The translations under genes were made by a program, and so were the position numbers. From Amycolatopsis rifamycinica (GTDB lineage Bacteria; Actinomycetota; Actinomycetes; Mycobacteriales; Pseudonocardiaceae), in contig NZ_JMQI01000043.1 in NCBI RefSeq assembly GCF_000695625.1, forward strand, positions 203,307 to 267,306: 64,000 nt of DNA. The letters run 5' to 3'. The notes beneath the pieces are model-generated. The model was not told where the DNA came from. It saw only the letters and a program-made list of their open reading frames with translations, and ran no database searches. This document shows, in pieces, positions 32,234 through 40,027 of the stretch (positions within the stretch are counted from its first letter, which is position 1; every line of letters begins with the position of its first letter).

Positions 32234-33118
32234 TCAGTCGAAAAGGCTTACTTCCGGGGTGATTTCGAGGAGTTCGAAGACCGGACGGCCGCGGCGGCCG
32301 TCGATCGTCGTCGTGCGCACGACGCGCAGCCGGGCCGTCACCGGGCGGTCGAGGTTCTCCTTGATCTGGTCGAGCAGGTCCGGGGCCACCGCGCCCTGGA
32401 TCGTGCCGCCCGACTCGCGGTCGAGGTAGAAGATCCGCCGCCGGGTGCGGACGCCGTCGAGCCGCCCGCGCACCGTCTCGTAGCCGACCTCCTCGCGGGA
32501 TTCGCGGAGGCTGCCCTGCAGGATCCGCGCCTGCTCGGTGGTCATGCTGCGGGTGACCTGCTCGCCCGCGGTCGGCGTCAGCGCCATCCCGATACCGGCG
32601 TTCTTCGCCACGGCGTTGACGATGTCGCTCACCGCGTTGCGGACGGTGTCGCGCTGGAGGAGGACGGCGTCGAGCGCGCCGTCGTCCGAGCCGTTGGCCG
32701 GCAGGAAGTCGCACAGCTCCTTGACCGCGCGCTCGGACAGCGTCTCGATGCCGTCGACGATCAACGCGTCGTCGGAGACGTCGAGCTCCGGGAAGCCGAA
32801 GAAGATCGCGTTGCCCGCCTGGCCGCGCTGGATCAGCGGCGCCTTGTCCCGGTCGGTCTGCTGGACCTGGGTGACCTCGCCGGACGGGTTGCGGATGATG
32901 TGCCCGATCTTCGCCGTCGCGTCCTGCAGGGCGCGGCTGATGTCGGAGAAGGTGTAGGCGTCGATGGTCTGTTCGCCGATCACCGAGACGTGCAGCAGCG
33001 GCGAACGGGACGTCCGCTCGAACTTGGCGTTGGCCGCCATCGCCGAGGCGCGGGCCAGGTCGTCGAGCCACGTGCCGCCGGGGATCTCGTCGGCGATGCG
33101 CCGGAACTCGTTCCTCAC
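32234..33118 (-). CDS. uncharacterised protein, partner of the nucleotidyltransferase-like protein
   Basis: A 294-aa soluble protein I cannot assign. The N-terminal 190 residues are mixed alpha/beta, with LLHVSVIGEQTIDAYTFSDI and GNAIFFGFPELDVSDDALI. The last 70 residues (GRLDGVRTRRRIFYLDRESG through FELLEITPEV) look like a small beta-barrel of the SH3 type. The GTG at 33118 overlaps the stop of the upstream gene (GTGA at 33115-33118), so the two are translated together. The larger frame upstream of 33118 is a shadow. Overlapping translation with a nucleotidyltransferase-like protein suggests a two-part module, but its function is unknown. Confidence 0.8.
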   Translation of the reverse strand: MRNEFRRIADEIPGGTWLDDLARASAMAANAKFERTSRSPLLHVSVIGEQTIDAYTFSDISRALQDATAKIGHIIRNPSGEVTQVQQTDRDKAPLIQRGQAGNAIFFGFPELDVSDDALIVDGIETLSERAVKELCDFLPANGSDDGALDAVLLQRDTVRNAVSDIVNAVAKNAGIGMALTPTAGEQVTRSMTTEQARILQGSLRESREEVGYETVRGRLDGVRTRRRIFYLDRESGGTIQGAVAPDLLDQIKENLDRPVTARLRVVRTTTIDGRRGRPVFELLEITPEVSLFD

Positions 33119-33591
33119 CAGATCATCTCCGGGTAGCCCCTGCCGCCTTGGGCCCAGACCTCGGCCCACACGTCTTCGTCGCCGGGGCGGCACAGGAAGC
33201 CGTCCAGCATGCCGCCGACCGGCTGCACCTGGTCGAGGTACATCGCCGGCTGCCCGACGATGACCCCGCGCAGCGTCAGCAGGCCGTAGAGCGCCGACCG
33301 GCCGGCGTCGTCGAGCCGCTTGAGCGCGCCCCACTCGTCCGGGATGAGGACGACGTCGAGGCTGCGCGGCGGGTGGGCGGTCCGGGTGATGAGCTCGCCG
33401 CCGATCCAGGCGCGGCCGGACGGGATGATCCGCCGGGCGACGCCGAGGTAGCTGTTGAGCGCGCTGAACAGGATCTCGCGGTCGTTCTGGTGCGGGGCGT
33501 CGAACACCAGCCGTTCGTAGACGTCGGCGAGATCGCCCGCGTGCCGGCCCGGCGGCAGGACCTGCTGCGGCGTCCAATGGGGGAGCGCCAC
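33115..33591 (-). CDS. DUF6932-like nucleotidyltransferase-related protein
   Basis: A 158-aa protein. It begins with WTPQQVLPPGRHAGDLADVY, matching the LPPG-x-H N-terminus of the DUF6932 family, and then shows WIGGELITRTAHPPRSLDVV. That stretch has the spacing of a nucleotidyltransferase G-S/G...D-x-D motif with the first acidic residue weakened (SLDVV). The C-terminus is rich in acidic residues and tryptophan. Enzyme activity cannot be claimed because the full catalytic triad is not clear. It starts at ATG 33591 and overlaps the next gene by 4 nt. Confidence 0.72.
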   Translation of the reverse strand: MALPHWTPQQVLPPGRHAGDLADVYERLVFDAPHQNDREILFSALNSYLGVARRIIPSGRAWIGGELITRTAHPPRSLDVVLIPDEWGALKRLDDAGRSALYGLLTLRGVIVGQPAMYLDQVQPVGGMLDGFLCRPGDEDVWAEVWAQGGRGYPEMIW

Positions 33592-33648
33592 TCCACCCCC
33601 TCCTCAGCCCTCGCTCACAGTGCGTAGCCGAACTTACCAGGATGGGTG

Positions 33649-34050
33649 TCAGCCACCGCGCCCAGGCTGGTGCGGCCACCGCGGGGCGGCGTCTTCGGAC
33701 TCCGGCCAGGCGGGCTCTTCCTCGGTGGGCCAGTCCTCGGCCTGCGCGCCCCGCTGCGGCGGCAGCGGCAGGTGTCCTTCGCGGTGGCCGACGGGTTCGG
33801 GTTCCTCGTCGTCGTGGGGGTCCGTCCGCCGCTCGGGGGCGTGCTGGACCCAGGCGGCGGGGATGAACTGCGTCTGCTCGGTCGAGAGCGGCGGGGGCGG
33901 CTCGTACCGGGGTTCTTCCTCGGGTTCCGGCTCGGGCTCGGGCTCAGGCCGCGGGCGCTGGGCGGTGCGCAGCACGAGCCACGAGGTGAGCGCCCCGAGG
34001 GCGAAGGCGACGATCAGCCACAGCCAGATCTGCCCGAACAGCCAGAACAT
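33649..34050 (-). CDS. single-pass membrane protein with proline/glutamate-rich tail (ArfC-like position)
   Basis: A 133-aa protein. One N-terminal transmembrane helix (WLFGQIWLWLIVAFALGAL) is followed by a long hydrophilic, low-complexity region with a PEPEPEPEPEEEP tract and repeated tryptophans. It immediately follows the OmpA-like gene, as the small accessory genes arfB and arfC follow arfA in mycobacteria, so it may be an accessory subunit. The ATG at 34050 has GAGGGG upstream. A TTG at 34068 overlapping the previous stop would add six residues. Confidence 0.75.
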   Translation of the reverse strand: MFWLFGQIWLWLIVAFALGALTSWLVLRTAQRPRPEPEPEPEPEEEPRYEPPPPLSTEQTQFIPAAWVQHAPERRTDPHDDEEPEPVGHREGHLPLPPQRGAQAEDWPTEEEPAWPESEDAAPRWPHQPGRGG

Positions 34051-34064
34051 CAGCTCATCACCCC

Positions 34065-34799
34065 TCAAACGACCGTGATCTCGACACGCCGGTCCTCTTC
34101 GCCGCCGGTGGCCGGCCGGGTGTCGCCCAGCCCCCGGTAGGTCACGCGCTTGGCCGCCAGCCCGTTGGCGGTGAGGATCCGCGCGACGGCCCGCGCCCGG
34201 TCCCGCGACAGCTTGAGGGCGGCGCTCTCCCCGCCGGGCCCCCGCGCGACGTGCCCGGTGACCCGGTACCGGAAGCCGGCGGGCGCTTTGGCGAGCGCGA
34301 TCGCGATGCTGCGTGCGGCCTGTTCGCCCTCGGGGGTGAGCCGCGCGGAGTCGGGCTCGAAGGCGATGGGCGCCTCGGTGAGCAGCCGGTCGATCTCGGC
34401 CTGCACCCCGGCCTTGTCGGTGGGCGGCGGAGCGGTGGTGCTGGTGGTGGGCGGCGGGCTCGCGGTGGTGCTGGTCGTCGGCGGCGGTGGCGGGCTCGAG
34501 GTGGTGCTCGGCGCCACGGGGATGACATCACCGGTGACTTTGGCGGCCCGGACACCGTCGACGTGCTGCACGATTTCGAGGGCTCGCAGCGCCTGACCGG
34601 GCGGGAAGCCGCTGAGGGTGGCGTCGCGCCCGTCGAAGCGGACATCCCCGGTGGGCAGGCCGGCTTCGAAGAGGGCGGCCTGTGCGCGCGCGGCGAGGTC
34701 GCGTTCCAGGCCCCCGGACTGAGTCCAGGTGGCGATTCCCGCGAGCAGCGCTGTGACCAGCACCGCAACCGGGACCACGAGGATCCAGCGCCGACGCAT
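34065..34799 (-). CDS. OmpA family protein with BON domain (ArfA-like)
   Basis: A 244-aa envelope protein. It starts with a transmembrane anchor (WILVVPVAVLVTALLAGIA), then a BON/SON-type domain (about 35-100: LERDLAARAQAALFEAGLP, FPPGQALRALEIV). A Pro/Thr/Ser-rich linker comes next, and the C-terminal OmpA-like peptidoglycan-associated domain has FEPDSARLTPEGEQ, SRDRARAVARILTANG and RVTYRGLGDTRP. The order matches mycobacterial ArfA (OmpATb). The ATG at 34799 is preferred although no SD precedes it. A TACAGT box 6 nt before the ATG suggests a very short leader or leaderless start. Confidence 0.87.
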   Translation of the reverse strand: MRRRWILVVPVAVLVTALLAGIATWTQSGGLERDLAARAQAALFEAGLPTGDVRFDGRDATLSGFPPGQALRALEIVQHVDGVRAAKVTGDVIPVAPSTTSSPPPPPTTSTTASPPPTTSTTAPPPTDKAGVQAEIDRLLTEAPIAFEPDSARLTPEGEQAARSIAIALAKAPAGFRYRVTGHVARGPGGESAALKLSRDRARAVARILTANGLAAKRVTYRGLGDTRPATGGEEDRRVEITVV

Positions 34800-35225
34800 A
34801 AGGGGACTGTAAGCCGGGTCCGGCGGGTTGGCGAGCTGAATCCGGGTGGTGATCCACAAGTTGTCCCCAGGCAAGTCGACATGTGGACAACTTCGGAGAT
34901 CGTGATCGGACGGGCACTTTCCGTCGGAGGTGGGCGATAGGCTGGAGACGGGTGGTTCCCCCAGGGAGGGTGGGTCAGGTCCGGGGGCGGTTTCGGGCGG
35001 GGATGCTCGTTCGCAGGGCGGCCGGCGCCGAGCGAGCTCACCTCGTCGACCTCAGCCTTGGTCGCCCGAGAGTCTTGGCCCGGAGCTATCCCCGGCGCCG
35101 GTCACCCGCGCCCACCAAACCCACCGCCCAGCGAAACCGCCGATAACCCGCCGGAAAAGCACCTCAAGGGGCCTCCAGCGCACCCAACCCCATCTGCGCC
35201 GAAAGCCCCTCCAAGACGAAAAACC
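34800..35225. other. intergenic region between the OmpA-like and SGNH hydrolase genes
   Basis: No gene with convincing coding structure lies in this 426-base gap, which separates two same-strand genes. It holds the likely promoter of the OmpA-like operon near 34806-34811 (TACAGT read on the minus strand). Open frames here are low-complexity Arg/Pro/Ser sequences, typical of non-coding high-GC DNA. Confidence 0.5.
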
Positions 35226-36041
35226 TCAGCTGGCCTGCTGCTGCGGAGCGCTCTCCGTCACGTCGAGCGCATCCAGCGGAAGCAGCGGCGCCAGCTGCGG
35301 TCGCTTGGGCGACAACCCGTCCCCCATCGACTGGCCGCGCAGCTGCCGGCGGATCCAGGGCAGCAGGTGCACCTTCGTCCACGTCAGGTCCGAGCGCCGC
35401 GAGTCGAGCCAGCGGCTCGGGTGGTCCTCCAGCGGCCATGGCTCGCGCCAGTCCGCCGCCACCGGGATGCCCAGGACCTCCGCCGCCTTCAGGGCGATGC
35501 GGCGGTGGCCCTCCGGGGAGAAGTGCAGCCGGTCGTCGCTCCAGGCCCGGCGGTCGTGGAGGGGGCCCATCGTCCACAGGTCGACCATGCGGGCTCCGTA
35601 ACGCTCGGCGATCGCCCACAGGTTGGTGTTGTAGATCGCCACCTTGCCCCGCAGGACCGACATCACCGACAGGACCTTCGTGTCCGGGCCGTTGAACATC
35701 AGCACGGGGATGCCCGCTTCACGCAGCTTCGCGACGCCCTCCTCCAGGCGCTCGGTCACCGCGTCGACGTCCGCTCCCGGGACGATGATGTCGTTGCCGC
35801 CCGCGCAGAGCGTGACGAGGTCGGGCTTCAGCTCCAGGGCGATCGGCAGCTGTTCGTCCAGGATCTCGTCGAGCATCTTGCCGCGCAGGGCGAGGTTGGC
35901 GTACTGGAAGTCGCTGCGGCCCCCCGCCAGTACCTCGGCGAGCCGGTCGGCCCAGCCGCGGAAGGAGCCGTCCGGCAGGTCGTCGTTCAGGCCCTCGGTG
36001 AAGCTGTCACCAAGCGCCACATAGCTGTCGAATCCGTACAC
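35226..36041 (-). CDS. SGNH/GDSL hydrolase family protein
   Basis: A 271-aa esterase-type hydrolase. Block I is ALGDSFTEG with the nucleophile serine. A glycine is in block II, block III is CAGGNDI, and block V is DRLHFSPEGHRR with the catalytic Asp-x-x-His pair. No signal peptide is evident, so it is probably cytoplasmic. GTG at 36041 is chosen because GGGG lies 8-9 nt upstream; an ATG at 36059 would add six residues. The tail after about residue 205 is rich in basic residues and tryptophan. The natural ester substrate is unknown. Confidence 0.9.
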   Translation of the reverse strand: MYGFDSYVALGDSFTEGLNDDLPDGSFRGWADRLAEVLAGGRSDFQYANLALRGKMLDEILDEQLPIALELKPDLVTLCAGGNDIIVPGADVDAVTERLEEGVAKLREAGIPVLMFNGPDTKVLSVMSVLRGKVAIYNTNLWAIAERYGARMVDLWTMGPLHDRRAWSDDRLHFSPEGHRRIALKAAEVLGIPVAADWREPWPLEDHPSRWLDSRRSDLTWTKVHLLPWIRRQLRGQSMGDGLSPKRPQLAPLLPLDALDVTESAPQQQAS

Positions 36042-36138
36042 GTTGGGTCCCCTTCCCATGCTGCGACCGCCACACCCCGGCATGTAGTTGTACACCTCAA
36101 CTAACCACCGGCCCCACACCCGCTCACCCCCGGGTCGT

Positions 36139-36166
36139 TCAGCCTGCGGTAACAGTGTCTTATCTT
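36139..36166 (+). promoter_or_regulatory. possible promoter for the DUF3159 gene
   Basis: TTCAGC (36139-36144), a 16-nt spacer and TATCTT (36161-36166) lie in an A+T-richer part of the divergent gap. The -10 box fits the actinobacterial TAnnnT rule; the -35 box is weak. The transcript would have a leader of about 135 nt before the GTG at 36310. Confidence 0.3.
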
Positions 36167-36309
36167 GTCGGCCTTCCGCGCCTCTCTATTACGTAGTCTT
36201 CACCTCCGGCATGCCGGGAAACAGCACACTCGGAGGCAAATCCGGCACCCGATGTGGCGAAAATCTCCCCGGCCGGGGCGTCCCGCCCCCGGTCCGGCAG
36301 GCTGGACAC

Positions 36310-36969
36310 GTGTCCGGAGAACCCCGTGAGTCGCTCGCGCAGATCCTCGGTGGCCGCCGGGGCGCGCTCGACGCCAGCATCCCGCCCGTCGGCTTCGTCG
36401 CCGGCTGGCTCGCGGCCGGCCAGTCCGTCGCCTGGGGCGCCGCGGCCGCCGTCGTGGTCGCCGTCGCCGTCGGGATCTACCGGATCGCCCGTGGCGGCAA
36501 GGTCCGGGCGCTGGTCGTCAGCCTGGCCGCCGTCGTCGCCGCCGCGTTGATCGCCCTGCACACCGGCCGCGCCCAGGACTTCTTCCTGCTGCAGCTGATG
36601 TCCAATGTGGCCAGCGCCCTGCTCTGGGCGGCCAGCATCGTCGTGCGCTGGCCGCTGCTCGGCGTCGTCGTCGGCCTGCTGCTGGGCCAGAAGACGCGGT
36701 GGCGGCGCGACGGCGTGCTGCTCAAGGCCTACTCGCGGGCCAGCTGGGTGTGGGTGCTCCAGTACACGCTGCGCGTGGTGGTCTACGGCCTGCTGTGGTC
36801 GGCCGGCCAGGTGATCGCGCTCGGCGTGGCCCGGACGGTGCTCTCGTGGCCGCTCGTCGCGCTGACCGTCGCGGTCAGTGGCTGGGTGCTCTACCGGGCG
36901 TTGCCGCCGGAGCACCCCGGCCTGCGCCTGGCTCCGGAAACCCGCTCGGAGGACGTACCCGGGGCATAA
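36310..36969 (+). CDS. DUF3159 family membrane protein
   Basis: A 219-aa integral membrane protein with five or six hydrophobic helices. The N-terminal ESLAQILGGRRGALDASIPP matches DUF3159, an actinobacterial membrane family of unknown function. Further family features are the WPLLGVVVGLLLGQKTRWRR and SRASWVWVLQYTLRV segments. The GTG at 36310 starts right at the conserved N-terminus; the frame is open to 36088 but that stretch is unlike protein. It is divergent from the SGNH hydrolase gene. Confidence 0.88.
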   Translation: MSGEPRESLAQILGGRRGALDASIPPVGFVAGWLAAGQSVAWGAAAAVVVAVAVGIYRIARGGKVRALVVSLAAVVAAALIALHTGRAQDFFLLQLMSNVASALLWAASIVVRWPLLGVVVGLLLGQKTRWRRDGVLLKAYSRASWVWVLQYTLRVVVYGLLWSAGQVIALGVARTVLSWPLVALTVAVSGWVLYRALPPEHPGLRLAPETRSEDVPGA

Positions 36970-36972
36970 GGC

Positions 36973-37004
36973 GGCCCCCGGCGAGGGGGGAGGGTCCGGG
37001 GGCC
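36973..37004. terminator. hairpin terminator between convergent genes
   Basis: A 9-bp GC-only inverted repeat, GGCCCCCGG at 36973-36981 with CCGGGGGCC at 36996-37004 and a 14-nt loop, lies just after the DUF3159 stop. A smaller ACCCGG/CCGGGT repeat follows near 37017-37031. Confidence 0.65.
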
Positions 37005-37079
37005 ACTGCCTACGGTACCCGGACTACCCGGGTTCAGTCGACGTTTTCGCGTCTTTGCGCCGCGTTTTGCTCAATATCC

Positions 37080-38036
37080 TCACGCCCGGGGGCGCGGCGT
37101 CCCCTCGCCGAAGGCCTCCACGGCCGCCAGCCAGGCCGCCCCGAGCACCCCATCGGAGCTGGTCAGCACCTCGAGACCGGCCAGACGGCGGCGCACGAGC
37201 TCGCCGACCGGGCTCGCTCCGGTGAGCACGGAGCCGACGAGCACGACCGGGGTCGACTCGCCGGGCTCGCGCGCCGCGAGGGCGGTTTCGGCCAGGTGCC
37301 CGGCCGCGCGCGCGACGATCTCCCGGGCCGCGGGCTCGCCCGCGGCGTGCGCCGCGCTCACCAACGGGGCGAACCGGGCGAGCCGGACCGGCGCCTCGGC
37401 GTTGGCCGCCGTGATGAGCGCCCGGGACGCGGCCAGCCGCCCGGCGTCGCCGTGGACGTCCAAAGCGGACAGTCCGAGCGCGGCGCCGAGCACCGCCGCC
37501 GGGAGCCCGTCGAGCGGCCGCCCGCGCCCGAGTGCCTCCAAAGTGGAGCGGACGGCTTCGCGGCCGAGCCAGAACGCCGACCCTTCGTCGCCGAGCAGCC
37601 AGCCGTAGCCGCCGGTCGTGCCGGCGAGCCGCCGCGCGCGGATCCGGCCGACGATCGAACCGGTGCCGGCGACGACGACCGTCCCGTCCGGGGCCGGGGT
37701 GGCCGCCGCGTACGCCACTTCGGCGTCGGCGACCGTCCGCACCGCACACGTGAGACCGATTCGCGTCCACGCCGCGTCGAAGACCGCCGCCACGCTCTGG
37801 TCGCTCAGCTTGCTGACCCCGGCCATGCCGACGACGCACGCCCGCACGGCGCCGGGGTCGTGGGCGCCGAGCGCCGCGGTGATCGCGTCGGCGATGCGGC
37901 CCGCGGCGACCTCGGGCGCGTGCGCGTTGGGGTTGGCCCCTTCGCCGCGCCCGGTGCCCAGCACCGTGCCGGCGGCGTCGACCAGGGCGGCCCTGGTCGA
38001 CGTGCCGCCGGCGTCGACGCCCACCGCGAAGCTCAC
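37080..38036 (-). CDS. N-acetylglucosamine kinase-type BadF/BadG/BcrA/BcrD ATPase
   Basis: A 318-aa sugar kinase of the ASKHA fold. The phosphate-1 motif is GVDAGGTSTRAALVD at the N-terminus, and the second phosphate and adenosine regions are VVAGTGSIVGRI and GGYGWLLGDEGSAFWLG. Relatives phosphorylate N-acetylglucosamine to GlcNAc-6-phosphate, the effector of DasR. The GTG start overlaps the SIS gene stop (GTGA at 38033-38036). It is the second gene of an operon under the DasR operator at 39127, so a GlcNAc-related substrate is likely. Confidence 0.9.
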   Translation of the reverse strand: MSFAVGVDAGGTSTRAALVDAAGTVLGTGRGEGANPNAHAPEVAAGRIADAITAALGAHDPGAVRACVVGMAGVSKLSDQSVAAVFDAAWTRIGLTCAVRTVADAEVAYAAATPAPDGTVVVAGTGSIVGRIRARRLAGTTGGYGWLLGDEGSAFWLGREAVRSTLEALGRGRPLDGLPAAVLGAALGLSALDVHGDAGRLAASRALITAANAEAPVRLARFAPLVSAAHAAGEPAAREIVARAAGHLAETALAAREPGESTPVVLVGSVLTGASPVGELVRRRLAGLEVLTSSDGVLGAAWLAAVEAFGEGTPRPRA

Positions 38037-39079
38037 CGGGTCTTGGTCACCTTCAGCAGGCCGCGCGGGCTGTCCGGGTCGCCGCCGCGGGCCAGCGACA
38101 GCCCGAGCGCGATCCGCTGGATCGGCAGGATCTCCAGGATCGGCGCCAGCTCCTCGACCGTCGGCGCGACGTCGATGCGCAGCGCCGCGGGCATCTCGGC
38201 GGCGGCCGAGCCGACCGCGAGGACGTCCGCGCCGCGCTTGCCGACGGCCTCGAGGACCTCGTGCATCGCCTGCCCGCCCTGTCCCTTGCTGGTCACGGCG
38301 AGGACGGCGGTCTCGCCGTCGACCGCCGCGACCGGCCCGTGCAGCAGGTCCGCGCCGCTGTACGCGCGGGCGGCGAGGTAGCTGGTCTCGGCGAGTTTGA
38401 GCGACCCCTCGAGCGCGCTGGCGTAGGAGTAACCGCGGCCGGTGGTGAGGACCCGGTCCACGAAGCGGTACCGGTCGACCGCGCGCTGCACGCCCTCGGC
38501 GGCGCCGTCGAGGGTCTGCTGGGCCAGCTCGCCGATCTTCTCGGCGTCGGCCGCCTTGCCGCCGCGCACCGCGTCGATCAGCAGGTACAGCGCCATCAGC
38601 GTCGCGGAGTACGTCTTGGTGGCCGCGACGGCCTTCTCGACGCCCGCGCCGATGTCGACGCCGAGCTCGGACGCCGCTCGCAGCGGCGAGTCCGGCGTGT
38701 TGGTGACCGACACCGTCAGCGCGCCCTGGCGCCGCGCCGTTTCGGTGACCTCGATCAGGTCAGGGGAGCCGCCGCTCTGGCTCACCGTGACGAACAGCAC
38801 GTCCCGCAGATCGGGCCGCGCGCCGTACAGGGTCGCCGTGGACGGGGAAACCAGACCGGCCGGGAGACCGAGGAGTACCTCGATCAGGTACTTCGCGTAC
38901 AACGCTGCGTGGTCGCTCGATCCACGCGCGGCGAGCAACGCGAACCGCGGCGGGTGGTGTGAGATCTTTTCCGCCACTTCGGCGATTTCCGCCTGACGCG
39001 CCACCAGTCCCGCCAAGACGTCCGGCTGCTGGGCGATCTCCGCGGCCATGTGCGCGCCGGGCCGTTGTTCGGTCATCAT
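38033..39079 (-). CDS. SIS domain protein (sugar isomerase / aminotransferase-like)
   Basis: A 348-aa protein with two SIS (phosphosugar-binding) domains resembling the isomerase half of GlmS. The first domain shows LLAARGSSDHAALYAKYLIE and VTVSQSGGSPDLIEV; the second shows VLTTGRGYSYASALEGSLKL and DLLHGPVAAVDG. The glutaminase domain of GlmS is absent, so it probably isomerises or deaminates an amino-sugar phosphate (AgaS/FrlB/NagB-II type). Start codons ATGATG at 39079 and 39076 follow GGAGAGG. It heads the operon controlled from the dre site. Confidence 0.9.
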   Translation of the reverse strand: MMTEQRPGAHMAAEIAQQPDVLAGLVARQAEIAEVAEKISHHPPRFALLAARGSSDHAALYAKYLIEVLLGLPAGLVSPSTATLYGARPDLRDVLFVTVSQSGGSPDLIEVTETARRQGALTVSVTNTPDSPLRAASELGVDIGAGVEKAVAATKTYSATLMALYLLIDAVRGGKAADAEKIGELAQQTLDGAAEGVQRAVDRYRFVDRVLTTGRGYSYASALEGSLKLAETSYLAARAYSGADLLHGPVAAVDGETAVLAVTSKGQGGQAMHEVLEAVGKRGADVLAVGSAAAEMPAALRIDVAPTVEELAPILEILPIQRIALGLSLARGGDPDSPRGLLKVTKTR

Positions 39080-39126
39080 TTTCCTCTCCACCTCCGGCAT
39101 TATGTACCGGACTCAGGCGGCGTCGG

Positions 39127-39142
39127 TCAGGTCTAGACCAAT
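39127..39142. promoter_or_regulatory. DasR-responsive element (dre) between the SIS operon and dasR
   Basis: TCAGGTCTAGACCAAT matches the dre consensus ACTGGTCTAGACCACT in 12 of 16 positions, including the whole GGTCTAGACC core. It lies in the divergent gap, 48 bp from the SIS start and 85 bp from the dasR start. DasR should bind here, repress both directions, and release when GlcN-6-P or GlcNAc-6-P rises. Confidence 0.85.
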
Positions 39143-39227
39143 GTTATAGGGGCGGCGCGTTGGGGGAAAAGGGTACGTTTCTTACGGGGACGTGGCGTGC
39201 GATGAGGGAAGACAGAGGGAGCCGGGC

Positions 39228-39983
39228 ATGTTGGAGACCACCACCACGGGCGAGGCGGGCGCCGTCGCGGGGCTGCGCGGGCAGCGCGAGCCCAAGTACT
39301 GGGCGCTGAAACAGCACCTCCTCGACCTGCTGGACGTGCTGCCGCCGGGGTCGCCGATCCCCACCGAACGCGCGCTCGCCGGGGAGTTCACGGTCTCCCG
39401 CACCACCGTGCGCCAGGCGCTGGCCGACCTCACCGCCGAAGGCCGCCTGCACCGGGTGCAGGGGAAAGGCACCTTCGCGGCCGAGCCGAAGCTCGCGCAG
39501 CGGCTGCAGCTGTCCTCCTACACCGAGGACATGCGCAAGCAGGGCCTGAAGCCGTCGTCGAAACTGCTGGAGGTCGAGGAACTGCCGGTCGAGGGCGATC
39601 TGGCGAAGCTGCTCGGAATCCGGACCGGCGCGAAAATTCTTCGCCTTCGACGGCTTCGACTGGCGGACTCGCAGCCGATGGCGCTGGAGACGACGCACCT
39701 TCCCCTCGGCCGATTCCGCGGGCTGCGCAAACACGTCTCCGCCGGCGGTTCGTTGTACGCCGTTCTGCGCGAGCACTACGGCGTCGAACTCGAGCGCGCG
39801 GAAGAGACGATCGAGACGTCGCTCGCCGGGCCGCAGGAAGCGGAAATGCTCGGCGCGGACGTCGGCATGCCGGTGCTGATGCTGACCCGCCACTCGTTCG
39901 CCACGGACGGCAAGCCGGTCGAGTTCGCCCGCTCGGTCTACCGCGGCGACCGCTACAAGTTCGTGACGACGCTGCTGCCGTAA
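39228..39983 (+). CDS. dasR: GntR/HutC-family regulator DasR
   Basis: A 251-aa repressor. The N-terminal winged helix spans about residues 15-85 (PKYWALKQHLLDLL, IPTERALAGEFTVSRTTVRQ, RLHRVQGKGTF). The C-terminal UTRA effector domain follows (SSYTEDMRKQGLKPSSK, HLPLGRFRGL, ARSVYRGDRYKF). Sequence, operator and neighbouring amino-sugar genes all point to DasR, the global regulator that links GlcNAc availability to development and antibiotic production in Streptomyces. The ATG at 39228 follows AGAGGGAG. The autoregulatory dre site lies 85 bp upstream. Confidence 0.92.
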   Translation: MLETTTTGEAGAVAGLRGQREPKYWALKQHLLDLLDVLPPGSPIPTERALAGEFTVSRTTVRQALADLTAEGRLHRVQGKGTFAAEPKLAQRLQLSSYTEDMRKQGLKPSSKLLEVEELPVEGDLAKLLGIRTGAKILRLRRLRLADSQPMALETTHLPLGRFRGLRKHVSAGGSLYAVLREHYGVELERAEETIETSLAGPQEAEMLGADVGMPVLMLTRHSFATDGKPVEFARSVYRGDRYKFVTTLLP

Positions 39984-40027
39984 GCCCGCGGTTGACGGCG
40001 GTCCCCGGTCACGGTGAAGTTGACCGG

